Shown here: in pieces, positions 7,588-17,847 of the stretch
Layout of the letters: the number at the start of each line of letters is the position of its first letter
Position numbering within the stretch: position 1 is the first letter of the stretch
Origin: Calditrichota bacterium
Lineage (GTDB): Bacteria; Calditrichota; Calditrichia; Calditrichales; J004
Reading direction: 5' to 3'
Length of the DNA: 64,000 bases
NCBI GenBank assembly: GCA_013112635.1
Contig: JABFGF010000004.1
Location: 310,001 to 374,000 of the forward strand
Notes under the pieces: model-generated
What the model was told of the DNA's origin: nothing
Databases searched by the model: none
Seen by the model: the letters and a program-made list of their open reading frames with translations, nothing else
Program-made: the position numbers and the translations under genes

Positions 7588-10455
7588 CTAACGGACAACT
7601 ATAATCTTACCAGAAGTGACTTTTTTATTTTTTTCATTCTTTACAAGGTAAATATATAATCCAGAGCTAACTTTTTTGCCAGCATTGTTTTCAACATTCC
7701 AGGCAAAATACGAAGATTGAGTTTTTGTTTTAAAAACAGGTTCGCCCAACATATTATATATTTTTACTTCGGAATTTAAAGGTAAATTGATAAATGAAAT
7801 CCCGTTTTCCTGCAAATCGGTGCCTGCTTTGTATGGAATAGGAAATACATTTACTTCGCGGCCGGATTCTGTTGTAAATTCATAAATTGGGGACGTGCTG
7901 GAAGTACTATCCATTTGCAATGAAACAACCTGATAGTAATATGTTGTATTTTCTTCCAAACCAGCTAAAATATGGAAGTGTTCTTTTGCGAATGATGTTT
8001 CTGGTTCTGTTGATATCCATTCAGACGTGGCAACATCCTTCTGTTTATATTCAATTAAATCTTTGGTTTCAATTGAGGTGTTATAGCTAATATTTTTATT
8101 AGTCCCAGAGCCGTAAGATTGTACCAGAATGCTTCCATTAACTGTCTGTTGCAGCACGTCTACAGCAAAACCAATTTCTGCCTGTTCACCAAAACTGTCC
8201 TGAACTTTCAACAAAAACAATTCAGTGCCATAAAATCCGGAAGGGGCAAAAAATGTCAATTGATAATATGTCATATCGAGAAAGATGCCAATAAAACTAC
8301 TGCCTTGATTTAGCACACTTATATCAACGATATCTTCAAACCCATCCGCATCAACAATTATCTGGTCCAGATCAATTGTGTGAACAGAGTTTTCGATTAT
8401 CGATATGGTACCAATAGTATTTAACTGAGGAAGATCATTAACACCGGAAACTGTAACAAGCATTGTATCAAAATCCACATTATTATCAGGATCTCTTAGT
8501 TCCAGATAGATTGCTTCTGTTCCAAACCAATCAGCATTGGGTACCAAAGTCATTTCATTACTGCTATCATCAATGATGATATCCAGGTTTAATTCATTTG
8601 AATAACTCCATTCTAATTCATCAACAGAATTATTAGGATCGCTGGCGTGTTCATCAAGGCGTATTACATGCTGGTTATCTTCATTAAATGTAACAGAGCT
8701 TAACCCGGAAATAGTTGGAGCATTGGCTTGATCCTGCCTAAAAATAGTTATTTCACTTGTGTCTTTTGCGGCGCCAGGGTCACTTACAAAAATCTGGATT
8801 TTTTCCTGTCCCAACCATGAATCAGCTACTGAAAAAGTGGCAATACCACTCTCATCGATCGCTACTGTTACATTTGTAGCAGAAGAGGATGTCCAGCTTA
8901 AATCACCCAAATCATTGTCAATATCGGTTGAATAATTTTGCAAGTTTATCTGGCGACTAAGCTGCGCAGATAAATTTACAGCTGGGAGAGCAGATAAATG
9001 TGGTCTGTCATTTACCGGAACAACCGTTACTGAAACCTGGGCGCTGTCTTTATTTTGATTCGGATCAGTCACATACAGCCAAACATCTTCTGAACCATTC
9101 CAGTTTTCCTCCGGTATAAAAGTCGCAATATTTGTAGTATGATCAATATTTATTGCAACTTTATCACCCGTACCATTGTGCCAAAACAAATTTTGAACAG
9201 GATCATCAGCATCTGTAACATAATCGTTTAAGGCCAACTGATCACTTCCATCTTCATTAAACTCTACTTGTGGTAATGTTCCAATTTGTGGCCCGCTTGT
9301 TCCACCAAGAACACGTACTAACAAAATTGCCTCTCCTGTAGCGTCAGAAGGATCTGTAACACTTACCAAAACATAATCAAAACCCGATGAGTCCGTTAAA
9401 GCAGTAATTGTTAATTCTTTAGTTGTTTCATTAAAACTTAAACTGGTTCTAATCTCATTTGAAAAAGACCATGAAAGGTCATCATCACTATCATCTACAT
9501 CTGTAACATATGGAGAGAGATTTATAACTACAGAACCATTGGGTTCAAGTACTTGTTCAGGCAGGGCTGATATTTCAGGTGCATCATTTATGGCAGTTAC
9601 GGTGACTGTGAAAGTCGTTTGATCTGATAATCCGCCTTCATCTGTGACAGTTGCTGTAATTGTACGTTCACCAAACCAGTTGGCTGCCGGTTTTATAGTC
9701 AGCACATCGTCATTTACAGTTAAAGTAATTGAATTTGTTGTTTCAGCTGCGAAAATCAAATCCTCAATATTGCTATCAGAATCTGTAACATAATCAGAAA
9801 GTTTCAGGTTTATCTGAGTATCTTCATCCAGTTCCTGGTTCGGAACTTCAAGGAAAACCGGGGCTTCGGAAGAACTGCCACCTTCGGTTGATTTAGCAGT
9901 AAATATTTTGCTGTCATAAAAGCCTTCGTCATCTGCTGCTTTAATTGTCAGTTTTTCCTGACCTGTCCAATTTGATGGTGTTGTAATTGTAATTATTTTG
10001 TTAGCAAGACTAACTGTCAGTTTATTATCACCGGAATATGACCACACAAGTTGAGCATTGTCATCATCAGGATCATCTGCTAAAGATGCTAAATTTATAG
10101 TGATTGTTGTATCGGCAGGTAAAACCTGTTGAGAAGGCAGCCCGCTTATTTTGGGAACAGCCAAACTAATCTCATCCGAATATTCACCTGCATTAAGTGA
10201 ATAGTCTACCGCTCTTAAACGATAAAAATATTGAACACCCTTCTCAAAATTATCATCTGCATAACTGTTATGTGGATGTTGGACACAATCTATTTGGGTT
10301 GACGCATTTGCCGATGTGCTGCGAAAAATACGATATAAATAGAGATCTGATTCCGAGCCTGCATTCCAGGATAAGTTTAATTGATTTTGGGCATTTACAG
10401 ATTGCAGAAACAGCACAATAAATATTATAGTTGTTTTTATTTTATTACTTAACAT
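7588..10455 (-). CDS. Large secreted T9SS cargo with fibronectin and about seven cadherin/Ig-like repeats
   Basis: A protein of about 955 residues. It has a signal peptide (MLSNKIKTTIIFIVLFLQ, ending NAQ), a fibronectin-III-like domain, about seven tandem repeats of roughly 95 residues, a second fibronectin-like segment and a C-terminal sorting domain (VNVFPIPYKAG ... GKIIVVR). The repeats share an 'INL..YVTDxDD' calcium-binding-like turn and a 'NWFGxxxIxxxVxDxxG' strand. Such proteins are moved by T9SS and anchored or released at the surface, where they may act as adhesin or matrix protein. ATG at 10455 sits behind GAGGAGG and overlaps the PorV-like gene by 11 bases, so shuttle-type protein and cargo are translationally coupled. 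Confidence 0.85.
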   Translation of the reverse strand: MLSNKIKTTIIFIVLFLQSVNAQNQLNLSWNAGSESDLYLYRIFRSTSANASTQIDCVQHPHNSYADDNFEKGVQYFYRLRAVDYSLNAGEYSDEISLAVPKISGLPSQQVLPADTTITINLASLADDPDDDNAQLVWSYSGDNKLTVSLANKIITITTPSNWTGQEKLTIKAADDEGFYDSKIFTAKSTEGGSSSEAPVFLEVPNQELDEDTQINLKLSDYVTDSDSNIEDLIFAAETTNSITLTVNDDVLTIKPAANWFGERTITATVTDEGGLSDQTTFTVTVTAINDAPEISALPEQVLEPNGSVVINLSPYVTDVDDSDDDLSWSFSNEIRTSLSFNETTKELTITALTDSSGFDYVLVSVTDPSDATGEAILLVRVLGGTSGPQIGTLPQVEFNEDGSDQLALNDYVTDADDPVQNLFWHNGTGDKVAINIDHTTNIATFIPEENWNGSEDVWLYVTDPNQNKDSAQVSVTVVPVNDRPHLSALPAVNLSAQLSRQINLQNYSTDIDNDLGDLSWTSSSATNVTVAIDESGIATFSVADSWLGQEKIQIFVSDPGAAKDTSEITIFRQDQANAPTISGLSSVTFNEDNQHVIRLDEHASDPNNSVDELEWSYSNELNLDIIIDDSSNEMTLVPNADWFGTEAIYLELRDPDNNVDFDTMLVTVSGVNDLPQLNTIGTISIIENSVHTIDLDQIIVDADGFEDIVDISVLNQGSSFIGIFLDMTYYQLTFFAPSGFYGTELFLLKVQDSFGEQAEIGFAVDVLQQTVNGSILVQSYGSGTNKNISYNTSIETKDLIEYKQKDVATSEWISTEPETSFAKEHFHILAGLEENTTYYYQVVSLQMDSTSSTSPIYEFTTESGREVNVFPIPYKAGTDLQENGISFINLPLNSEVKIYNMLGEPVFKTKTQSSYFAWNVENNAGKKVSSGLYIYLVKNEKNKKVTSGKIIVVR

Positions 10456-11680
10456 CAATTTTTACCTCCTCAGAAAAAGCGCTTTCTACACTATTCATAA
10501 TAGAGGTTACGCATATAAAAATGGTGTTTGATGTATTCGATGGTTTTTTAAATTCATATAAGTTTTCACGAATTAAGCTTGGATTGATTTTTTTCCAAGG
10601 TGCATCCGGCCGGGTTTTAGCATACACGTTATAGACTGCTCCGTACACTTTGCCCCAATGAATAACAATGCGATCTTCTTTTATCTCAGAATAAACGTTG
10701 GATGGCGGCCTACTCTTTTTAATGCGGTGAGAAGTATATCTGGTACCCGGAGTTTTAATTTTAATTCCCGGCAAATTAAATCTAAATGTAAAGCCAACCC
10801 TGTGTGTATTTCCAAGGTCTTCAAAAGCATAAAAAGTATAATCAACCAAGTACTTTTGATCAATATTAAGCCCGGCACCATATCCGGGAGTAAATTTTTG
10901 GTCTGCTCTAAACTGGTTTCCAAAACGAAGGGAAAAAGTTTTTAATAAAGTATATTCCAAACCTGTGGAAAGGGCAAAATCGCTATCAATAGATTTTACT
11001 CCGTCAACTGCAATCTTTAACCCCGTATTACGAATTTTGTACGCTAATCCCGCACGATAAACAAATGGAATTTTTTCTTTTACAGAATCGTATTGAATAT
11101 TTCCACCAAGATTTTGAACAACCAAACCCAAGGTTAAACCCGGTACAAACATATAGACATAAACCCCGGCATCAATGGCAATACCACTTGCCCTGTAACT
11201 TGCAAGCTCTTCTGTAAAATATTTAACACCTAACCCAACATAAAGGCTGCGATCAATTTTATACCCTAGCCCAAGATTAACAATACTACTGGAGACATTT
11301 ATATCACCAGCTGGTATTCCAAAATGGTTTTTACTTTGAATTGCAGGCATCCAAAAATGCGAGATACCAATCGCAACACCCAGTTTCCTGTCAAAATTGT
11401 AACCAAATACAATGTTATCGATCCGCGTATCTTCAATCCATTGAGTGTGGTTTAAACCAACCGCACCCATTTTAATATTCGCAAGACCGGCAGGATTGTA
11501 ATAAAGGGCATTTTCATCGTCTGCTATTGCAGTGAAAGTTTCTCCAAGACCGGCAACCCTTGCACTAAGCCCGGAGCGGAGGAAAATATTACTGGCACCG
11601 CCTGCAGAACCGGATGGACTTTGGGAGTATAAAGGGAGGACAAAGAGAATAATTAAAAGGACAACCATATATTTGTTCAT
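10445..11680 (-). CDS. PorV/PorQ-family outer-membrane protein
   Basis: ATG at 11680 gives a signal peptide (MNKYMVVLLIILFVLPLYSQ) and 411 residues. An upstream in-frame start at 11740 would add a non-signal leader and is not preferred. The segment SARVAGLGETFTAIADDENA followed by LYYNPAGLA is the hallmark of PorV/PorQ (UPF0164-like) beta-barrels, here with a short fibronectin-like tail of about 90 residues. In T9SS organisms PorV carries cargo from the translocon to the attachment complex. Overlap with the cargo gene at 10455 suggests a dedicated pair. Confidence 0.85.
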   Translation of the reverse strand: MNKYMVVLLIILFVLPLYSQSPSGSAGGASNIFLRSGLSARVAGLGETFTAIADDENALYYNPAGLANIKMGAVGLNHTQWIEDTRIDNIVFGYNFDRKLGVAIGISHFWMPAIQSKNHFGIPAGDINVSSSIVNLGLGYKIDRSLYVGLGVKYFTEELASYRASGIAIDAGVYVYMFVPGLTLGLVVQNLGGNIQYDSVKEKIPFVYRAGLAYKIRNTGLKIAVDGVKSIDSDFALSTGLEYTLLKTFSLRFGNQFRADQKFTPGYGAGLNIDQKYLVDYTFYAFEDLGNTHRVGFTFRFNLPGIKIKTPGTRYTSHRIKKSRPPSNVYSEIKEDRIVIHWGKVYGAVYNVYAKTRPDAPWKKINPSLIRENLYEFKKPSNTSNTIFICVTSIMNSVESAFSEEVKIDVK

Positions 11681-11828
11681 ACTACTTCCATATTTTTCCC
11701 GAGCATAATTGCAACAATAGTGCCATAAGGGAAAACGCATTCATCCAGTGATAATCTGCAATGCTCAAATAAACAGCTTTTGACGCTTGTACAAATATTT
11801 TACAAAGAACGTCTTTATTACCTGTGTT

Positions 11829-12923
11829 TTAGATCAATCTTGAAACAACTTTTGTTAATGACTTAGGCGATACAAGCAGATTTGTATAGCTTGCGTTGGC
11901 CAATGGACAGGCACATTCCTTGTTTTTAATGCTTTTCCGGATTTTACCTGCCGACCTGCTGTTCCACACCTTTTCAAAATCATAATCATTTTCACGCAAA
12001 TTACCCATGGAATCTGCACGTATACAACAGGGCCACACATCTCCATCCGGAGAAATCTGGCACGATGTTACTCCTGCAAAGCAAGGAATATGCTGTTTTT
12101 CTTCCAACAAATATTTCTGTACCAATTCATAATATTCAAAACGGAATGACTGGGCAATTTTTGCCACACCGCTTAGTTTGTTCTTTTTCATTTCTGTCAC
12201 AAGAAAATCAATCACTTTATGATATTTCTCATAAGTTGGCGTAATGGGTTCCTGCATGGTCCCTAATTCGACACGTTCTTCAGCAATCTCTGTTATATAT
12301 GAATCTGGTTCGAGTTTGATCAATTCCTTATATATATCCGGAAATTTATGGACATTGAAGTTTGAAATTACAGTATGAATGCCAATTGTAAAATTGGGAT
12401 AATGGCGAAGTTTTGAGAGTTCTTCATAAGTTTTCATCGCCCTTTCCCAATTGCCTGGGAAACCACGAATTTTATCATGCTCCTCGCCGATATCATCCAA
12501 AGACAGGTTTATGATTATATCAGAATTTTTACAATACTCAATCATTTCCTTTACTTTGCCAGGTATGATTTTATAAAGACTGCCATTTGTAGGAATATTT
12601 ATAATTCCCGGCTGAGTATGATCATAAGCTGCTTTAACACAATCGACAATATCCTTTCTTAAAAAAGGCTCGCCACCACTAAACGTAAACCAATAAGGGG
12701 CCTTTCCTAATTTTGAAAAGATTTTACTATACTCATCTACTGTCAGGTTTTCTACCCTTTTTTCATACACATTACAGGTCATACAACGCGAATTGCAAGA
12801 GTATAAAAGGCTTATTGTAATGTTCACCGGAAGAGGCGCATTTTTTCCACCCAGGCGATAGTGTTTATGAAATCCCGGAATTCGTGAGAGGAGCTGTATT
12901 TTTTTTGAAGTCTTTGGATGCAT
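11829..12923 (-). CDS. Radical SAM/SPASM-type enzyme
   Basis: A 364-residue protein with a CNSRCMTC cluster (C43, C47, C50), which binds the SAM-cleaving [4Fe-4S] centre, and TFSGGEPFLR for SAM binding. The C-terminus is cysteine-rich (CFAGVTSC, ISPDGDVWPCC, ECACP), typical of the auxiliary cluster of SPASM or twitch-type enzymes. No precursor peptide gene was seen, so peptide maturation is not shown. The gene lies 21 bases after the flavoprotein gene and is likely co-transcribed with it. In archaeal-type lipid and hopanoid-like pathways radical SAM enzymes also act on isoprenoid chains, but this sequence gives no direct proof of that substrate. Confidence 0.85.
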   Translation of the reverse strand: MHPKTSKKIQLLSRIPGFHKHYRLGGKNAPLPVNITISLLYSCNSRCMTCNVYEKRVENLTVDEYSKIFSKLGKAPYWFTFSGGEPFLRKDIVDCVKAAYDHTQPGIINIPTNGSLYKIIPGKVKEMIEYCKNSDIIINLSLDDIGEEHDKIRGFPGNWERAMKTYEELSKLRHYPNFTIGIHTVISNFNVHKFPDIYKELIKLEPDSYITEIAEERVELGTMQEPITPTYEKYHKVIDFLVTEMKKNKLSGVAKIAQSFRFEYYELVQKYLLEEKQHIPCFAGVTSCQISPDGDVWPCCIRADSMGNLRENDYDFEKVWNSRSAGKIRKSIKNKECACPLANASYTNLLVSPKSLTKVVSRLI

Positions 12924-12944
12924 CGTTTCTCCGAAAAAGTTAAA

Positions 12945-14135
12945 TCATTTATGTGAAAGTATTTCCTGGCTTTGATTAGTCTGCGGTGTTCCCAGCAGCG
13001 GACTTAATAAAATTTTTATTTTATTCCAGCGTGTATATTTTGCCCCAAATGCGAAAACAGCTAAAATCTTAACCGGAAAAGTAACACCAAATTTTATACT
13101 GGTTATAATTATTTTAGCCAATAGCATTTGTTTACGAAGATCTTTTATAAATCCTGATTCAATTATTTGGTCATATTTATTTAATTGAGCGGCGCTAAAA
13201 TCATTTTTTTCAAATGCTTCCAGAATCACTTTACACGAAGCTTCGGCCGCATCGATGGAATAATCTATCCCGGCACCAAATAGAGGGCTAACCATTCCCG
13301 CCGCATCACCAAGGACAACTTGCGAGTCATCTGAAAAATGGTCAATAAGCCACATGGGAATGAAACCACCTTTCTTGTCTACAAATTTCCGGTTCTTTAA
13401 TAAAGGTGCGGTTAGTTTATAAGATTCAATAAAATCAAAAAAAATGTCTTTTACTTTTATTCCTTTATCAATCTCTTTGTTTATGGTTCCAACACCAATA
13501 TTGGATTCGTTTTTATTTGGGAAAATCCAGCCATAACCCCATGGAAACAATTTATGGTCTAGGTAAATTTTCATCTCGTTTTCCGCGAATGGAACACCCT
13601 CAACCTCATAAGCATAGGCATAAGCCCAGTACGGTTTGTTTTTTGTATAATCAAAAAGGGGATTGTTTTTTGCCAACGTATGTGGGCCATCCGCAAAAGC
13701 AACAACATTGCATTCAACAGTTCTTTTTTCTTTGTTTTTTAAATCGTGGAGCTCAACTTCAACTTTGCCGGTCTCTTTAACCGAATAGCCAAGAGCTTTG
13801 GTTTTATTTACAAGATTAGCTCCGGCTTTTTGGGCATTCTCTGAGAGGTGCCTGTCAAATATTCTTCTTTTTACTGTAACCTGATCACAATCGTAAACAA
13901 CTTCTCCCCAGGGCATAATAAAAATATTTTTAGTAATATTTTGCTCAATAACTTCAGGATCAGTCACATACTTTTTAAAATAAGGCATATCAAACAGCCC
14001 GCCGCAGGCACTCGTTTTTCCAGCAAACTCATCTTTTTCCACAAGAAGAACACTTTTTTTCGCCTCCGCAAGAAGTTTTGCCAAAACAGAACCTGCCGGT
14101 CCGGAACCGATCACTACAACATCATATTTTTCCAT
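12945..14135 (-). CDS. Geranylgeranyl-reductase-family flavoprotein (copy 1)
   Basis: ATG at 14135 gives 396 residues. The N-terminus has the FAD dinucleotide fold (VVVIGSGPAGS), a CGGLF segment, YGWIFPNKNESNIGVG in the middle, and QVVLGDAAGMVSP followed by GAGIDYSIDAA for the second FAD contact. This is the layout of geranylgeranyl reductases that saturate isoprenoid chains of archaeal lipids, chlorophyll or quinones. The C-terminus has hydrophobic helices, so it probably sits at the membrane. The neighbouring radical SAM enzyme follows it. A second, distinct copy lies at 16618. The substrate is inferred from family only. Confidence 0.8.
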   Translation of the reverse strand: MEKYDVVVIGSGPAGSVLAKLLAEAKKSVLLVEKDEFAGKTSACGGLFDMPYFKKYVTDPEVIEQNITKNIFIMPWGEVVYDCDQVTVKRRIFDRHLSENAQKAGANLVNKTKALGYSVKETGKVEVELHDLKNKEKRTVECNVVAFADGPHTLAKNNPLFDYTKNKPYWAYAYAYEVEGVPFAENEMKIYLDHKLFPWGYGWIFPNKNESNIGVGTINKEIDKGIKVKDIFFDFIESYKLTAPLLKNRKFVDKKGGFIPMWLIDHFSDDSQVVLGDAAGMVSPLFGAGIDYSIDAAEASCKVILEAFEKNDFSAAQLNKYDQIIESGFIKDLRKQMLLAKIIITSIKFGVTFPVKILAVFAFGAKYTRWNKIKILLSPLLGTPQTNQSQEILSHK

Positions 14136-14221
14136 TAACACTTTACCTTTAAAAGTTATAAGATTGGCATAATCGAATCAGAAAGGGAATTACTTAAATT
14201 AAGACTCATCGAATTTTAACG

Positions 14222-14256
14222 AAAAAGACCTATTTGAATTATTTCAAACAGGTCTT
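14222..14256 (-). terminator. Terminator hairpin after the VCBS-repeat gene
   Basis: An almost perfect inverted repeat of 14 base pairs, with one G-U pair and an ATAA loop, spans 14225-14256. On the minus strand it runs into TTTTT. It lies 55 bases beyond the stop at 14311 and before the flavoprotein gene, so it separates two transcription units. Confidence 0.75.
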
Positions 14257-14310
14257 AAAAATTTTCCAAAAACTATGTTTTAAAACAGGATTGTTAAACT
14301 ATTAAATACT

Positions 14311-16563
14311 TTATCTAACAAGTGTCATTCTTTTTATTATTGACGATCTCCCCGCCTGTAACAGATAAATATACATGCCGCTTGCTACAGCCTGGTTTTG
14401 ATCATTTTTTCCATTCCAAACAATGGAGTAATTTCCATCAGCAAGCGAGCTGTTAAAAAGCGTTTTTACTTTTTGTCCAAGCTGATTAAAAACAACCAGC
14501 TTAACAGTTTGTCCATTTTCTTTTTTGGGTATTGAAAAATGAATGCGTGTATTGGGATTAAATGGATTTGGATAATTCTGCTGCAGCTGCAACTTATCAG
14601 GCAGTAAAACATTTACAACCCTTACCAAACCGTTACTTACAAAATCAATCTTTATATCCGGATGAGTATAACGTTTTCCATCGTAGGTAATATCAATTAA
14701 GTGATATGTATAATGCCGTCCTTTTTCTACTTCATAATCTACAAAGGTGTAATCTTTACCAAAACTGGATGTACCCAATCCTTCCAAATCTTCATTTTCA
14801 TTATAAGAGCTAACCAAGCTGAATGAAGATTCTGAAGATGATTTACGCCAAAGTTCAAACCCAAAATTATTCAACTCACTTGCAGTTTGCCAGCTCAATT
14901 CAATCCCAAATTCTGTGACAGCTCCTTCAAACGAAACAAGTTCAACGGGTAGCGAATTATCGGTAGTTGAAGAGCCCATTGTAAAAACAGAATATTTGGC
15001 AAGCTCTGAAGAGAGCCCGGAAACAGTGATCGTATCATTAACAGTGTCCCGAGTTTGACCTGTCCCGGCTACAACCCATTGGCCATCAGTCCCGCTTGTT
15101 GGATCGAAGTAACAAATTCTCAGATCGTTTTCATCGTTGATGGCTGACCACTCAGTTATCCCGGAATAAGAAAATTTTATTTCTGCATTGTATGTAGTAG
15201 CCGCTGTTGTAATTGTATAATAGCCATTTGTCGCAACATGGTCGACCCCAGTACCTACCAGGCTTTTATTTGTAACTTTGCCCTGATTGTAAAAAACGGA
15301 AGTATTACCGTCAGAAAATCCTGAAGCAAAATCAATAATAACTTTGTCATTGCTAAATCTTACTGTATCCGGATCATTGCCAGTTATATTTCTTTCATCG
15401 GCCAGGTCATTCTCCCACCAGGAAAGCTCATTATCATCCTGGGCCGTTGCAATAATATCCACATCGCCATCGCCATCCATGTCTTGCGCAACAGAATAGT
15501 AAGCTGCTGTAAATGTTGTAGTTATATTTGTCTTTGTAAAACTTTCACTGCCGTCATTTTCATACCAATCAACCGAATCGTCATTATCAGCGACTGAAAT
15601 CATGTCCATATCAGCATCTCCATCAATATCTGCTGCCTGAACATTTCTGGCATTTTGATAGCTACTTGTTACAACATTCTCGCTACCAAAAGAGCCACTT
15701 CCATTATTCGCCCACCAGGAAATCTTATCCACGCCCCAGGTCGCCAATAAAATATCATTATCTCCGTCACTATCTACATCAGCAGTGCTTACAACCCATG
15801 GACCATTACTTAGTGGGGTAATGCTGTTTTGAGTAAAACTCTCGCTACCATTATTTGACCACCAAGATAGATCTTTACCGGCATTACCGGCATTCGCTTC
15901 ACCTGCCGCGACCGTAACTATGTCAATATCGCTGTCACTATCTATTGTAGTTGCTTCAACAGATGCGGCAGCTTCATAATTGGAAACAAGTGTATTAGCT
16001 GAAAAACTTCCACTTCCATTATTATCAAACCAGCGAATTTTATCCCCGCCATTGTCATTTTGAATATTATAATAGGATGCTAAAATTTCCAGGTCCGTGT
16101 CTTCGTCTATATCAAATGCATGTATCGTATAAATCACGCTATCTGCTGTTCCAACGGAGTGATGTGTCCAACCACCATTTGAAGGTGTTCCGTCATTTTC
16201 AAACCAGGATAATGGCTGCCTGCCATCTCCTCCTGCTGCAACATCCAAATCTCCATCCTCATTGTAATCGGCCACCCAAATAGAACGCGCCCCTAATGTT
16301 GAATCGGATATCGTGTGCTGAGTAAAGGTTTCTGTACCATCATTCTCAAACCAAACAACTGTACCGCGCGGTGATGTAGTTTCGTCATTCGCAGCACTAA
16401 CTATATCCATATCTCCATCATCATCTAGATCAACAACATTAAATTTTTTGGCAAGGATCAATGTATCACTAACAACATTTTTTGTCGCAAATCCCTGCGC
16501 AAAAGCAAATTGAGATAAAACCAAAATTGAAAACAATAACATTAGTGGGGACATTCTTCTCAT
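14311..16563 (-). CDS. Secreted T9SS cargo with seven VCBS/FG-GAP calcium-binding repeats
   Basis: A 750-residue protein with a signal peptide (MRRMSPLMLLFSILVLSQF, ending FAQ). Residues 40-390 hold seven repeats of the form 'DxDxDGDxDI ... WFENDGSxSFT', for example VVDLDDDGDMDIVSA and ADVDSDGDNDILLAT. These build a calcium-binding beta-propeller as in VCBS/FG-GAP proteins. A linker with LPVELVSFEG precedes the type-A T9SS sorting domain (QNYPNPFNPNT ... IKRMTLVR). It is likely a surface or secreted binding protein; no enzyme motif was seen. It sits alone between terminators, next to the two reductase genes. Confidence 0.85.
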   Translation of the reverse strand: MRRMSPLMLLFSILVLSQFAFAQGFATKNVVSDTLILAKKFNVVDLDDDGDMDIVSAANDETTSPRGTVVWFENDGTETFTQHTISDSTLGARSIWVADYNEDGDLDVAAGGDGRQPLSWFENDGTPSNGGWTHHSVGTADSVIYTIHAFDIDEDTDLEILASYYNIQNDNGGDKIRWFDNNGSGSFSANTLVSNYEAAASVEATTIDSDSDIDIVTVAAGEANAGNAGKDLSWWSNNGSESFTQNSITPLSNGPWVVSTADVDSDGDNDILLATWGVDKISWWANNGSGSFGSENVVTSSYQNARNVQAADIDGDADMDMISVADNDDSVDWYENDGSESFTKTNITTTFTAAYYSVAQDMDGDGDVDIIATAQDDNELSWWENDLADERNITGNDPDTVRFSNDKVIIDFASGFSDGNTSVFYNQGKVTNKSLVGTGVDHVATNGYYTITTAATTYNAEIKFSYSGITEWSAINDENDLRICYFDPTSGTDGQWVVAGTGQTRDTVNDTITVSGLSSELAKYSVFTMGSSTTDNSLPVELVSFEGAVTEFGIELSWQTASELNNFGFELWRKSSSESSFSLVSSYNENEDLEGLGTSSFGKDYTFVDYEVEKGRHYTYHLIDITYDGKRYTHPDIKIDFVSNGLVRVVNVLLPDKLQLQQNYPNPFNPNTRIHFSIPKKENGQTVKLVVFNQLGQKVKTLFNSSLADGNYSIVWNGKNDQNQAVASGMYIYLLQAGRSSIIKRMTLVR

Positions 16564-16617
16564 AAGCTAAAATTCCTGAGTAAATCTATTGTTTATTAAA
16601 AGCAAAACCTTCAATAC

Positions 16618-17847
16618 CTATCTTTGCAATAATACTCGAGCCCAAAAAAGAGGGTGCCATAAGGCACGCTTTGGTAATGGTCGGCCATAAACCATAATAA
16701 AAAAGTTCGCAAATGGTTTAAACCAGCTAGCAGTATTTAAAAACCAGGTTGTAAATTTTTCAGAATCAAACCAACGTTTTAACATGTCTGAATATTCAAA
16801 ACCGGGAAGGATCTCTTCTCTCCACCAATTTTCATATTCAGCCAAACTGCTGGTAGAAACATCATTATTTGAAATTGCTGTTTCTAAAACTTCTGCAGCT
16901 TTCATAGCACTCAAAACAGAATAATATATTCCGCCGCCAGTTACAGGATTAATAAACGCAGCGGCATCTCCAATCAATACTAAACCATTTGTTATACGGG
17001 AGCCTGGAAGTGTTCCTAGAGGCAAAGGTGCCCCTTTTATTTTATCTATCGGCCTGGCTCCTTCCAGAACTTCCTTTAGGTTAGGGTTATTTTCTATAAC
17101 GTCCAGAAATATTTCGCGGATTGTCTTACCAGAAGCAGTTTTATATTTCTTATTAATCATAATCCCGACGTTTGCTTTGTTTTCAGCCACCGGGAAAACC
17201 CAAACATATCCGGGCAAAGTGTGCCTATCATAAAAAAGATGGACAGCAGAGTCAAATTTTTTTCCTTCATAATACCAGCGCAAACCATCAAAATAATGTT
17301 CTTCTTCCCTTTTCAATAAACCAGTCATTCGCGCTATATTGGAATTTGCACCATCCGCTGCTACAATTGCATCGACAATAATTTCTTTTTGCTCTGCACT
17401 TTTTACATTTTTTAAGATTATTTTTTTCTTACCGGAAACATCTTCTATTTTTAAAACCTTATATCCGGTCATAACGGAATCAGCGGCGGCGGCCGCTTTT
17501 TTAAACAAGTTATTATCAAAATTTTTGCGCGGAATGCAACCACTCTTAGTGCTGGCATCTGCTTTTACATTTCCAAAAGTTACCACTTTGTGCTGTGGTG
17601 AATAAACCTTTAAACGATTGATTTTGTAACCATCTTTAAAAAGCTCTTCTTCACTAAAACCAAGCTTTTCCAGAAGATTAAATGTTTTTAAGGGAATCCC
17701 GTCTCCACATACTTTGTCTCTGGGAAACACAGCTTTGTCAATCAGCACAACACTTAAATTCCGATTTTTACAGCTGATTACTGCCGATGATCCTGCAGGG
17801 CCTGCTCCAACAACTGCAACCTGGTATTGACTCTTTTTAATATTCAC
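16618..17847 (-). CDS. Geranylgeranyl-reductase-family flavoprotein (copy 2)
   Basis: A 409-residue protein starting at GTG (17847), which overlaps the flippase stop by one base (TAGTG). It carries VAVVGAGPAGSS for FAD, the family motif PRDKVCGDG (residues 42-50), PGYVWVFP in the substrate region and GLVLIGDAAAFINPVTGGG for the second FAD contact. The PxDKxCGDG form is the classic geranylgeranyl reductase/menaquinone-reductase signature and differs from copy 1, so the two may act on different chains. It is the last gene of the overlapping chain that begins with the CrtC-like gene at 25509. Confidence 0.85.
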   Translation of the reverse strand: MNIKKSQYQVAVVGAGPAGSSAVISCKNRNLSVVLIDKAVFPRDKVCGDGIPLKTFNLLEKLGFSEEELFKDGYKINRLKVYSPQHKVVTFGNVKADASTKSGCIPRKNFDNNLFKKAAAAADSVMTGYKVLKIEDVSGKKKIILKNVKSAEQKEIIVDAIVAADGANSNIARMTGLLKREEEHYFDGLRWYYEGKKFDSAVHLFYDRHTLPGYVWVFPVAENKANVGIMINKKYKTASGKTIREIFLDVIENNPNLKEVLEGARPIDKIKGAPLPLGTLPGSRITNGLVLIGDAAAFINPVTGGGIYYSVLSAMKAAEVLETAISNNDVSTSSLAEYENWWREEILPGFEYSDMLKRWFDSEKFTTWFLNTASWFKPFANFFIMVYGRPLPKRALWHPLFWARVLLQR